Both the position numbers and the translations under genes were made by a program. Shown piece by piece: positions 1 to 5,450 of a stretch of DNA of 11,248 nt. The first letter of the stretch is position 1. The number at the start of each line of letters is the position of its first letter. The DNA lies in the NCBI GenBank assembly GCA_023399275.1, contig JAEWQH010000127.1:1-11248 (forward strand), written 5' to 3'. Under the pieces are notes generated by a model. It did not search any database, was not told the origin of the DNA, and saw only the letters and a program-made list of their open reading frames with translations. The stretch comes from Bacillota bacterium (GTDB taxonomy: Bacteria; Bacillota; Clostridia; Christensenellales; CAG-138).

Positions 1-45
1 TACGCTCGCCTTGTACTCGGCTGTGTACTGTGTTCTCTTATTCAT
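1..45 (-). CDS. IS3-family transposase OrfA, N-terminal 15 residues (partial)
   Basis: On the minus strand an ATG at 45-43 opens a frame that reads MNKRTQYTAEYKASV up to the window edge. This matches the usual opening of IS3-family OrfA proteins, in which a short basic stretch is followed by Y-[ST]-x-E-[FY]-K before the helix-turn-helix that binds the terminal repeats. A GGGAAG sequence directly abuts the ATG, which is too close for a normal ribosome binding site. An in-frame ATG at 72 is an alternative start. Only 15 codons are visible, so the family call rests on this short motif and on the interruption of the neighbouring gene. Confidence 0.5.
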   Translation of the reverse strand, partial: MNKRTQYTAEYKASV

Positions 46-84
46 CTTCCCATTATAACTTATTCTTTGCATTTTTGTGTCGCA
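1..84 (-). mobile_element. End of an IS3-like insertion sequence (5' end of the element, minus strand)
   Basis: Read on the minus strand, positions 84 down to 1 begin TGCGACAC, contain a TATAAT hexamer (52-57) and lead into the start of a transposase-like reading frame at position 45. IS3-family elements characteristically start with TG and end with CA, so the TG at 83-84 is my proposed tip. On the plus strand, homology of the neighbouring gene resumes just after this point. The inverted-repeat partner and the target duplication lie outside the window, so the boundary is inferred. Confidence 0.5.
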
Positions 85-864
85 TTTCTTGGGAGCATTA
101 TAAAGAACGTTGGACGTCGAACCGCGCACAATATCCGCGTAAATGTGACTAGCGACGATCCGAACATAGCATTAGTCGATGAATTCAGCGCGCCATATCT
201 GCGCGGACTTGCAAGCAATAAGGAAGCGGAATTCTCCTTCACGATGCAGGTTATGCCTATGGCGCTTGGCGGAATGCACACTATGACGATCGCGATTGCA
301 TATGAGAGCACCAATAACGTCGCTTTCACAGAGACTGCGGCCTTTCGCGTGACCGTCAATCAGCCAATCCTCTTTTCACATGACAAGGTCGAACTGCCTA
401 AGAATATTACGTCCGGTGAATCCTTCTCGCTTCCGGTGAATGCGTATAATACCGGACTCACCTCCATTTATAATGTGAAATGTTCACTTGAGGTACCGGG
501 ACTCATCGCGGCATCTGCATATCTTGGCAATCTCGAACCGCAAAAGTCATCTGACAAGACGATGTCGGTCTTTGCGACTACGATCGATAGCAGCACGAAA
601 TACGGCACGACCTACGGAGCCTGCGTGTTCACCTATGAAGACGCCAAAGGGGAGCAGTATCAGGAGAGCATAGAGGTCAAGATTGAAATTCTCGAACCGA
701 TGAAAGAAACCGACGAAGAAAAGGTAAAAGCCGAAGAAGAAGCCAAAGAACAGAAGGCACTTTCGCAATGGTGGATTTCTCTCTTGTTCGGGCTTGCGAT
801 CATCGCGGTTTTGACATCGATCATTATCATAGCCAGATTCTCACGAATGATGAAGATGCGGTAA
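85..864 (+). pseudogene. CARDB/S-layer-like membrane-anchored protein, C-terminal fragment cut by an IS
   Basis: About 259 residues remain of a surface protein built from beta-sandwich repeats of the CARDB/COG1361 kind. The first recognisable motif, IIKNVGRRTAHNIRVNV (from about position 97), is the typical opening of such a repeat. A second begins near position 380 (SGESFSLPVNAYNTG). They are followed by a charged Glu/Lys-rich linker (about 690-765), one hydrophobic membrane segment (about 772-834) and a short basic tail, so the repeats should face outward with the C-terminus in the membrane. The frame stays open to position 1, but residues before about 85 resemble no protein and read as insertion-sequence DNA. 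The first TTG, at 67, lies inside that DNA. Proteins of this type often sit beside ABC transporters of the MacB kind; no such gene is visible here. The gene is probably inactivated, though the broken N-terminal part is outside the window. Confidence 0.6.
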
Positions 865-908
865 CATCTCGCCGCCAAGCGTGTAGTCCACGTCTGGAAA
901 CTTCATAC

Positions 909-951
909 AAAGCGTCATACATGGTCTCGCACCTGCATATGACGCTTTTTT
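909..951 (+). terminator. Intrinsic terminator after the CARDB gene
   Basis: AAAGCGTCATA (909-919) pairs perfectly with TATGACGCTTT (938-948). The 18-nt loop contains a further small GGT/ACC stem, and the T run extends to 951. It ends transcription of the interrupted surface-protein gene and insulates the mobile module that follows. Confidence 0.8.
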
Positions 952-1038
952 CGTATGCAAACAAATCCTGCGCATCCGCTCCCCGCCCCATTTCCTTTCC
1001 GTTTCTCTCGAACTCACAGAACCGGAAAGGAAAATATC

Positions 1039-1452
1039 ATGATCAAAATCAATCTGAGGCACTACTACCCCCACTACACATCCGACGTTTTAATCGAAGT
1101 ACCGGACGATATCGCAATTGAGCTGCATACATTTGAGAATCAGGATGCAGCGTTTCGAATGCGAAGAAAAAGGAACCGCGCATTTTACTCGCTGGATCGT
1201 GAAGACGGACTTGAGCGGGAGATACAGTTTTGTGCTCCATCCAGCGAAGATGGCTTTTTCAGGGAGCATCTAGCATGCTCTCTTTTTTCTGCCCTTCAGG
1301 AGCTGCCGGTGGCGCAGGCGCGGCGTATCTATGCGCACTATATCTGTGGCATGAATTTCGCTGAGATAGCCAGCGCTGAAGGTATCAATGAAGGTAATGT
1401 GAGAAAGTCAATTGTACGCGGATTGCGTCGCTTGAAAAAAGTTTTTCTGTAG
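1039..1452 (+). CDS. Sigma-70 region-4-like helix-turn-helix regulator of a mobile element
   Basis: This encodes a 137-residue protein. The N-terminal half (starting MIKINLRHYYPHY, with a basic patch RMRRKRNRAFYSLDRE) resembles small proteins of clostridial transposons and integrative elements. The C-terminal half (about residues 85-137) reads as sigma-70 region 4: ELPVAQARRIYAHYICGMNF, then EIASAEGINEGNVRKSIVRG, which fits a DNA-binding helix-turn-helix, then a basic tail. No region 2 is present, so it is unlikely to act as a complete sigma factor. It more likely binds DNA or modulates RNA polymerase for the element's genes. The ATG at 1039 is preceded by GGAAAGG (1024-1030) at 8-nt spacing; the frame is open further upstream but without a comparable site. 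It lies about 450 nt upstream of tnpW on the same strand. The family is clear, the exact role is inferred. Confidence 0.75.
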   Translation: MIKINLRHYYPHYTSDVLIEVPDDIAIELHTFENQDAAFRMRRKRNRAFYSLDREDGLEREIQFCAPSSEDGFFREHLACSLFSALQELPVAQARRIYAHYICGMNFAEIASAEGINEGNVRKSIVRGLRRLKKVFL

Positions 1453-1900
1453 TTTTTTTTTGCTTAAGGGGGACGGATTTGCCCCTAAAATGTTCTGAAT
1501 AGTAGAGAGATCTTTTTCCAAGTTGCACTTTGATAACTGCATATACAACGTTCAGGCACGAATCCATGCACCGAGCGACGCAAGGCACGGCGAAATAAGC
1601 AGTGACTTCCTTGGATACGATTGTGGCAGATCGATCGCGAAGACGCGCATGGTGAAAATGATACTTCCTCACGGCCACCTGTGGACTTAGGTGGAACTCT
1701 GTTGTATGCGATAGCCTTGGCAAAGCATCGGTACAGACGGAGTTATGACGCGGCTGCCAACCGCGGTCTGAACGTTCCCTTCTTGCTGGGGCAGCGTGGC
1801 AAATACAGCGAGCGGTGATGAAAATAACACACCGGAGCAAAATCGGCGTGAAGATTGCTCCGGGTCGCAATTTTTATCAGTACAGGAGGTGTACCAGTTT
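1453..1900 (+). other. Gene-poor leader with several hairpins upstream of tnpW
   Basis: No convincing gene lies in these 448 nt. The stretch holds a T run (1453-1461) and AGGGG (1467-1471) pairing with CCCCT (1482-1486). It also holds CCACCT (1675-1680) pairing with AGGTGG (1689-1694), CGCGG (1749-1753) pairing with CCGCG (1761-1765), GCTGCC (1753-1758) pairing with GGCAGC (1790-1795), and the 9-bp hairpin at 1832-1863. The third and fourth pairings exclude each other. From memory, similar sequence precedes recombinase genes in other clostridial elements, which would suggest a conserved RNA leader, but I cannot verify that here. The T run after AAAAAAG at 1435-1441 has no clear stem, so I do not call a terminator there. 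Confidence 0.4.
1832..1875 (+). promoter_or_regulatory. Competing hairpins just upstream of tnpW (possible attenuator)
   Basis: CCGGAGCAA (1832-1840) pairs perfectly with TTGCTCCGG (1855-1863). An alternative shorter stem, ATTGC (1854-1858) with GCAAT (1867-1871), would run straight into TTTT (1872-1875) like a weak terminator. The two use the same bases, so only one can form at a time. This is the geometry of an attenuator 26 nt before the tnpW start codon. The short stem is only 5 bp, so function is uncertain. Confidence 0.35.
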
Positions 1901-2080
1901 ATGGAGGTGCAAACGAAAGATGCTGTTCAATCCAAAGAGAACACCTCTCAAAAACAAGTTCGGTATGAAATAGGTGGGAAAGTGTTTCTCGTTCAGCCTG
2001 TCTACCGGGAACGCGGAACGGAAACGGTTTCCAGCATACTCTTTCGATTGATGGAAGATGATTTTGTCGGTGCGTTATAG
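1901..2080 (+). CDS. tnpW: Transposon-encoded protein TnpW-like
   Basis: This is a 59-residue protein of the TnpW type, small proteins encoded next to TnpX-like serine recombinases in Tn4451-family and related clostridial elements. The visible pattern fits: a polar variable N-terminus; then VRYEIGGKVFLVQPVY; then an [ERG]TETV turn and a short helix SSILFRLMEDDF near the C-terminus. The start is the ATG at 1901, preceded by AGGAGGT (1884-1890) at 10-nt spacing; the frame is open upstream to about 1796 but that part overlaps the hairpins. The recombinase follows 89 nt downstream on the same strand. The family is usually annotated as transposon-encoded with no established mechanism; a role in controlling recombination is my inference. 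Confidence 0.72.
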   Translation: MEVQTKDAVQSKENTSQKQVRYEIGGKVFLVQPVYRERGTETVSSILFRLMEDDFVGAL

Positions 2081-2169
2081 AGAACCCGACAGGCGTGACA
2101 GTGGTAGTCATTCGTGATATGTATGGAGGCGTAAATACTGCTTCTTTGACTGCCAGAGAGGAGGATTGC

Positions 2170-2913
2170 ATGAAACAGTCAACAAGCAGAAAGAATAGGG
2201 ACCTTACAGCGTTCCTGTATGTACGTCTCTCACGCGATGATAATCTGGAAGGGGACAGCTACAGCATTGTCAATCAGAAAAAGTTGCTATCGAAAACGGC
2301 AAAAGAAAAGGGCTACACGGAGTTGGTAACGTTTTGCGACGACGGCATATCTGGCGTTACGATGAACTGCCCGGGACTGAAAGAAATGCTGGAAAGGCTG
2401 GAAGCGGGTCAGGCCGCGGCAGTGTTTGTCAAAGATATGTCGCGTCTTGGCCGCAACTACATTGAAGTCGGCAGATTGACGGAAGAGTTCTTCCCGGAGC
2501 ATGAGATTCGTCTTGTGGCCATATCGGACGGAATAGACAGCAACGAAGGCGAAAACGAGTTAACCCCGATTCGCAGCCTGTTCAACGAGTGGTATTCGCG
2601 TGATATCAGCAAGAAGCGGCGGATCAGCAATCGTGTAAAAGGCACGGCAGGAGAGCCGCTGGGGGTGCCGCCTTACGGGTATATCAGGGACCCGGACGAT
2701 TTGAAGCGCTGGATCATTGATGAAACAGCAGCAAGGATTGTTCGCAAGATTTTCAGCTTAACGCTGGAGGGTCTGGGTTCCGAGCAGGTAGCGGCAGCAC
2801 TCACTCAGGATAAAGTGCTCACTCCGTACCATTATTGGAGAAGCATTGGCGTCAAGCGCCCGGGAAAAAAGCAACCGAGATACCGTATCACTGGAACAGC
2901 TCTACGATCATGA
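2170..2913 (+). CDS. TnpX-like large serine recombinase, N-terminal part up to a frameshift
   Basis: This part carries the catalytic domain of a large serine recombinase, which cuts and rejoins DNA at attachment sites by a 5'-phosphoserine intermediate. The nucleophile is predicted to be Ser21 in FLYVRLSRDD, and further resolvase-domain motifs follow (CDDGISGVTMNCPG; VFVKDMSRLGRNYIEVG). From about residue 165 the Recombinase domain begins (SNRVKGTAGEPLGVPPYGY). The ATG at 2170 is preceded by GAGAGGAGG (2156-2164); an upstream in-frame ATG at 2120 lacks a good site and would add 17 residues. Family similarity stops after RPGKK at about residue 234, beyond which this frame gives 13 unrelated residues and a stop at 2911-2913. 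The rest of the protein continues in the -1 frame. The gene is either a pseudogene by a one-base loss or produces the full 565-residue enzyme by frameshifting. Confidence 0.82.
   Translation: MKQSTSRKNRDLTAFLYVRLSRDDNLEGDSYSIVNQKKLLSKTAKEKGYTELVTFCDDGISGVTMNCPGLKEMLERLEAGQAAAVFVKDMSRLGRNYIEVGRLTEEFFPEHEIRLVAISDGIDSNEGENELTPIRSLFNEWYSRDISKKRRISNRVKGTAGEPLGVPPYGYIRDPDDLKRWIIDETAARIVRKIFSLTLEGLGSEQVAAALTQDKVLTPYHYWRSIGVKRPGKKQPRYRITGTALRS
2865..2871 (+). promoter_or_regulatory. A AAA AAG slippery heptamer at the recombinase frame break
   Basis: The upstream frame reads GGA AAA AAG, which places A AAA AAG in the exact phase of a bacterial -1 slippery site, the same heptamer used by E. coli dnaX. 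A -1 slip here continues as GCA ACC GAG and rejoins the recombinase frame without losing a residue. I see no strong stimulatory hairpin at 5-9 nt downstream and no Shine-Dalgarno-like stimulator 10 nt upstream, so a one-base homopolymer deletion or sequencing error is at least as likely. Confidence 0.4.
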
Positions 2914-3866
2914 ATATCCTGACGAAGCAGGAGTATTGCGGCGACGTGGTCAACTTCAAGACGTACAGCAAATCCTATAAAAACAAAAAGCGAATCGACA
3001 ATGATCCGGAAGAATGGCTGATTTTTAAAGGTGTTCATGAGCCGATCATTGACCGAAAGGTCTGGGAACAAGTGCAGCAAAACCGAAGAAATGTACGGAA
3101 GCGGAAAACCAATAGTGGCGAGAGAAGCATGTTTTCGGGATTACTAGTGTGCGCGGATTGCGGCTCCAACCTGAATTATCATTTCAATCAGAAGAATCAT
3201 GATATCAAGTATTTCAACTGCCAGAATTATTCAGGCAACCGCGGCACATGCGAATCAACACATTATATTCGCGCTGACTTTTTAGAGGAAGTTGTATTGG
3301 GAGAAATTCGAAGATTGACGCGTTTTGCGAGTCGGTATGAAGATGAATTTGTTCAGGCCGTGATGGGACAATCTCGTAAAGCAGTCGATCATGAGCAATC
3401 ATACCGAAAAAAGGAGCTAGCGACGTTGCTTGCGCGAGACAAAGAGCTGGATATCCTATTTGAGCACCTTTACGAAGACAGTGTTGCGGGCAAGATCAGC
3501 GATGAGCGGTTTTACCGCCTGTCATGCCGATATGAAGATGAACAAGCGACACTGAAAAGCAAGGTTAAGGCCTCGCAGAAAGAGATAGAACAAAGCGAGG
3601 TCAGTGATGTTTCCACGGATATGTTTATCTCCACGGTACGAAAATACACACGTGCAAAGAAGCTCACGCCGCGCATGCTAAACGAACTGGTGCATCACAT
3701 CGAGGTATACCATGCGGAGAAAGTGGGCAAGGTACATGTGCAAAAGCTGATCATTCATTACAACTGCATCGGAACGATTGATGTGCCAGATATCCCGAGT
3801 TTGGCACCTCAAAAAGTACAAATTCAAACACGCAAAGGCGTTGCCGTGAGCAACGCGGCAGGATAA
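2871..3866 (+). CDS. TnpX-like large serine recombinase, C-terminal part in the -1 frame
   Basis: This frame continues the same recombinase: ATEIPYHWNSSTIMNIL and KQEYCGDVVNFKTYSKSYK complete the Recombinase domain. A zinc-ribbon domain follows, with C-A-D-C near codon 328 and two further cysteines near codons 352 and 360 of the joined protein. Next come a charged helical (probably coiled-coil) stretch over about 3390-3600 and a C-terminal DUF4368-like segment (LTPRMLNELVHHIEVYHAEK). In large serine recombinases these parts bind the attachment-site DNA and hold synaptic partners. I place the start at the point of re-entry (2871); the first in-frame ATG (2910) and a TTG at 2835 have no ribosome binding site, so independent translation is unlikely. 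With the upstream part it gives about 565 residues, a normal length for TnpX-like enzymes. The stop is 30 nt from the tRNA operon terminator. Confidence 0.8.
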   Translation, partial: ATEIPYHWNSSTIMNILTKQEYCGDVVNFKTYSKSYKNKKRIDNDPEEWLIFKGVHEPIIDRKVWEQVQQNRRNVRKRKTNSGERSMFSGLLVCADCGSNLNYHFNQKNHDIKYFNCQNYSGNRGTCESTHYIRADFLEEVVLGEIRRLTRFASRYEDEFVQAVMGQSRKAVDHEQSYRKKELATLLARDKELDILFEHLYEDSVAGKISDERFYRLSCRYEDEQATLKSKVKASQKEIEQSEVSDVSTDMFISTVRKYTRAKKLTPRMLNELVHHIEVYHAEKVGKVHVQKLIIHYNCIGTIDVPDIPSLAPQKVQIQTRKGVAVSNAAG

Positions 3867-3896
3867 CTCAAGGTGAAGCATGAGAAGCTATGGCGC

Positions 3897-3947
3897 AAAA
3901 AAAGCGAATTGGCTTATAAGACCTTGAAATCCTATAAGCCAATTCGC
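3897..3947 (-). terminator. Intrinsic terminator of the tRNA operon
   Basis: On the minus strand GCGAATTGGCTTATA (3947 to 3933) pairs over 15 bp without mismatch with 3918-3904. The loop is 14 nt and seven T residues follow (3903-3897). It ends the tRNA-Thr/tRNA-Pro transcript 2 nt after the encoded CCA end. It may also shield the tRNA genes from the convergent recombinase gene. Confidence 0.92.
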
Positions 3948-3949
3948 AC

Positions 3950-4026
3950 TGGTCGGGGTGACTGGATTTGAACCAGCGACCTTTTGGTCCCGAACCAAAC
4001 GCGCTACCAAGCTGCGCTACACCCCG
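3950..4026 (-). tRNA. tRNA-Pro (anticodon CGG)
   Basis: The minus strand from 4026 folds as a complete 77-nt tRNA with an encoded CCA. The acceptor stem is CGGGGTG/CACCCCG with discriminator A. The D arm is GCGCAGCTTGGTAGCGC. The anticodon stem is TTTGG/CCAAA, with loop TTCGGGA giving anticodon CGG. The T arm is CTGGTTCAAATCCAG. The D-arm sequence GCGCAGC-TTGG-TAGCGC is typical of bacterial tRNA-Pro. It is the second gene of the operon, 7 nt after tRNA-Thr and directly before the terminator. Confidence 0.95.
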
Positions 4027-4033
4027 AAAAAAA

Positions 4034-4109
4034 TGGAGCCAATGTGGGGACTCGGACCCCAGACCTGCTGATTACGAATCAGCTGCTCTACCAACTGAGC
4101 TACATTGGC
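4034..4109 (-). tRNA. tRNA-Thr (anticodon CGT)
   Basis: The minus strand from 4109 folds as a 76-nt tRNA with an encoded CCA. The acceptor stem is GCCAATG/CATTGGC with discriminator T. The D arm is GCTCAGTTGGTAGAGC. The anticodon stem is GCTGA/TCAGC, with loop TTCGTAA giving anticodon CGT (threonine). The T arm is TGGGGTCCGAGTCCCCA. It is the first gene of the two-tRNA operon, starting about 16 nt downstream of a consensus -10 box. Confidence 0.95.
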
Positions 4110-4124
4110 AACTCATGCTTTTCA

Positions 4125-4153
4125 ATTATAGGCAAACGGCATTTGGGTGTCAA
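4125..4153 (-). promoter_or_regulatory. Consensus sigma-70/sigma-A promoter of the tRNA operon
   Basis: On the minus strand TTGACA (4153-4148) and TATAAT (4130-4125) are separated by exactly 17 nt, a full match to the vegetative consensus. A consensus promoter is expected for stable-RNA genes. Transcription should begin around 4118, a few bases before tRNA-Thr. Confidence 0.93.
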
Positions 4154-4308
4154 GTTATTTTGACGGAAAAATGAGCGTGCTTTTTACGTCCCATTTAAAA
4201 AGGTGAGCGTCGCCGCAGGAGCATGCTCGAAGCGCCTCTCCCGCCCGCCCCGCTGCGGGCGCGGCATACCCCGGCCGAAATCGGCATACGCGTCGCCGTG
4301 GTCGGCGC

Positions 4309-4337
4309 TTGCGATACGTAAAACATCTTGCTACAAT
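4309..4337 (+). promoter_or_regulatory. Probable promoter of lgt
   Basis: TTGCGA (4309-4314) and TACAAT (4332-4337) are spaced by 17 nt, 55 nt upstream of the lgt start codon. The rest of the divergent gap (4154-4308) has a 7-bp GC-rich hairpin (CGCCCGC 4242-4248 with GCGGGCG 4255-4261) and the palindrome GAGCATGCTC (4220-4229), but no gene I can support. Confidence 0.6.
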
Positions 4338-4392
4338 GGTTACGCCGCTCGGGCTTCCCTCCGCGGCCACCCTATGAAACGAGGTCGACGCG

Positions 4393-5220
4393 ATGAATCG
4401 ATTCGCTGTTACCAACCTCTTTGGCATCGACGGGCTGAATATCGCCTGGTACGGTGTGATCATCGCCTGCGGGCTGCTGCTTGGCATACTGCTCGGCATG
4501 CTGCGCGCGCGAAAGCGCGGCTGGTCGTCCGACCTGCTGCTGGACTTCATCCTCCTCGCCGTGCCGCTGGCTGTCGTCGGCGCGCGGCTGTATTATGTTG
4601 CGTTCGAATGGGCGTACTTTGCGGCGAACCCGATCAAGATCTTCGCCATCAACGAAGGCGGCCTCGCCATCTACGGCGCGGTCATCGGCGGTTTTCTCGC
4701 GGCGTTCCTCTTCTCTAGAGCGGCAAAGTTCCCGTTTTTAAAGCTCATCGACCTCGTGATCCCGAGCTTGATCCTCGGTCAGGCGATCGGCCGCTGGGGC
4801 AATTTTATCAATCAGGAGGCGTTCGGCGCGCTGGTGACCGATCCCAAGCTGCAGTTTTTCCCGCTTGCGGTCTACATACAGGCACTTGGGGAATGGCATC
4901 AGGCGACGTTTTTCTACGAGAGCTCCTGCAATATGATCCTGCTCGCCGTCACGCTCCTGCTCGGGCGCAAAGGCGTTCGCGACGGCACGCTGCTGGCGGC
5001 CTACTTCATCGGCTACGGCTTGATCCGCGCGGTCGTCGAGGGACTCCGCACCGACAGCCTCTATCTCTTCGGCAGTATCCGCGTTTCGCAGCTGCTTTCG
5101 GCGCTGCTCGTGCTCGCTGGCGTCATCTTGCTGATATTGATTCACAAAGGCAAACTGCAAACGAAGCCATACGAGGGAAAGTATTGCCTCGAGCAGCCGG
5201 AAGACGAAGCGTCGGCCTGA
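4393..5220 (+). CDS. lgt: Prolipoprotein diacylglyceryl transferase Lgt
   Basis: Lgt is the membrane enzyme that moves the diacylglyceryl group from phosphatidylglycerol to the lipobox cysteine of prolipoproteins, the first step of lipoprotein maturation before signal peptidase II. The 275-residue product has about seven hydrophobic segments and the Lgt signature GRWGNFINQEAFG at residues 133-145, including the conserved Arg, Asn and Glu. An upstream conserved stretch GGLAIYGAVIGG precedes the third segment. A late GYGLIRAVVEGLRTD motif carries the conserved Arg and Glu residues near the C-terminus. Length is close to the usual 260-290. The ATG at 4393 follows GAGG (4381-4384) at 8 nt; an earlier ATG at 4374 is out of frame. 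It appears monocistronic, with its own promoter and a hairpin terminator at 5246-5267. Confidence 0.96.
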   Translation: MNRFAVTNLFGIDGLNIAWYGVIIACGLLLGILLGMLRARKRGWSSDLLLDFILLAVPLAVVGARLYYVAFEWAYFAANPIKIFAINEGGLAIYGAVIGGFLAAFLFSRAAKFPFLKLIDLVIPSLILGQAIGRWGNFINQEAFGALVTDPKLQFFPLAVYIQALGEWHQATFFYESSCNMILLAVTLLLGRKGVRDGTLLAAYFIGYGLIRAVVEGLRTDSLYLFGSIRVSQLLSALLVLAGVILLILIHKGKLQTKPYEGKYCLEQPEDEASA

Positions 5221-5245
5221 CCTCTTTCGGCCCCAAAAACAATCA

Positions 5246-5267
5246 AAAGAGCGGGCCTCCGCTCTTT
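5246..5267. terminator. Hairpin terminator between lgt and the convergent Nudix gene
   Basis: AAAGAGCGG (5246-5254) pairs with CCGCTCTTT (5259-5267) around a 4-nt GCCT loop. The T-rich 3' arm is followed by GCGTTGTTT. On the minus strand the stem is followed by T-rich sequence as well, so it may serve both directions. It lies 25 nt after the lgt stop. Confidence 0.7.
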
Positions 5268-5282
5268 GCGTTGTTTGCATAG

Positions 5283-5450
5283 CCGCTTTGCGCCGGAATG
5301 GCGCGCGCTGCGCCATCCATTCCACATCCGGCAGCCAGGCTGCTCAGCTTCAACCGCCACAAGGGCCTCCCGATCTTCGGCGGCATTTCCAGCCGCCATA
5401 AAACGCGTCCTCCCAGCCGTGATCGATCCGCACTCGATCGCCCTCCCCGG
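5283..5450. other. Convergent intergenic stretch dense in inverted repeats, no gene seen
   Basis: This is the 3' side of both lgt and the Nudix gene. It holds three inverted repeats: GGAATGG (5295-5301) with CCATTCC (5317-5323), overlapping ATGGCGC (5298-5304) with GCGCCAT (5310-5316); GCAGCC/GGCTGC around 5331-5343; and GGCGGC (5379-5384) with GCCGCC (5392-5397). None has a T tail. The overlapping open frames have no recognisable protein character. It may be the Nudix gene's untranslated tail or a repeat element. Confidence 0.4.

Larger units (their letters stand above)
1039..3866 (+). mobile_element. Small serine-recombinase element (regulator, TnpW-like, TnpX-like); boundaries approximate
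   Basis: Three same-strand genes (region-4 regulator, TnpW-like protein, large serine recombinase) form the kind of module found at the end of Tn4451-like mobilisable elements and clostridial integrative elements. Base composition is lower in GC than from position 4200 onward. No mobilisation, replication or cargo genes are visible between 1 and 3866, so either the element continues left of the IS or this is a remnant. I could not identify its ends; the coordinates only span the recognised genes. Confidence 0.5.

Noticed and set aside
1523..1547. TTGCAC ... TATACA as a promoter for tnpW
   Set aside because: The spacing is only 13 nt, too short for a sigma-70 promoter; no better -35 was found.
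1621..1818. A 65-codon plus-strand frame inside the leader
   Set aside because: No good start signal or protein character, and it overlaps several of the hairpins; treated as non-coding.
1385..1870. A 161-codon open frame on the minus strand covering the leader
   Set aside because: The translation has the low-complexity, Cys/Arg/His-rich look of antisense sequence, no ribosome binding site and no recognisable motif. Structured RNA regions often lack stops.
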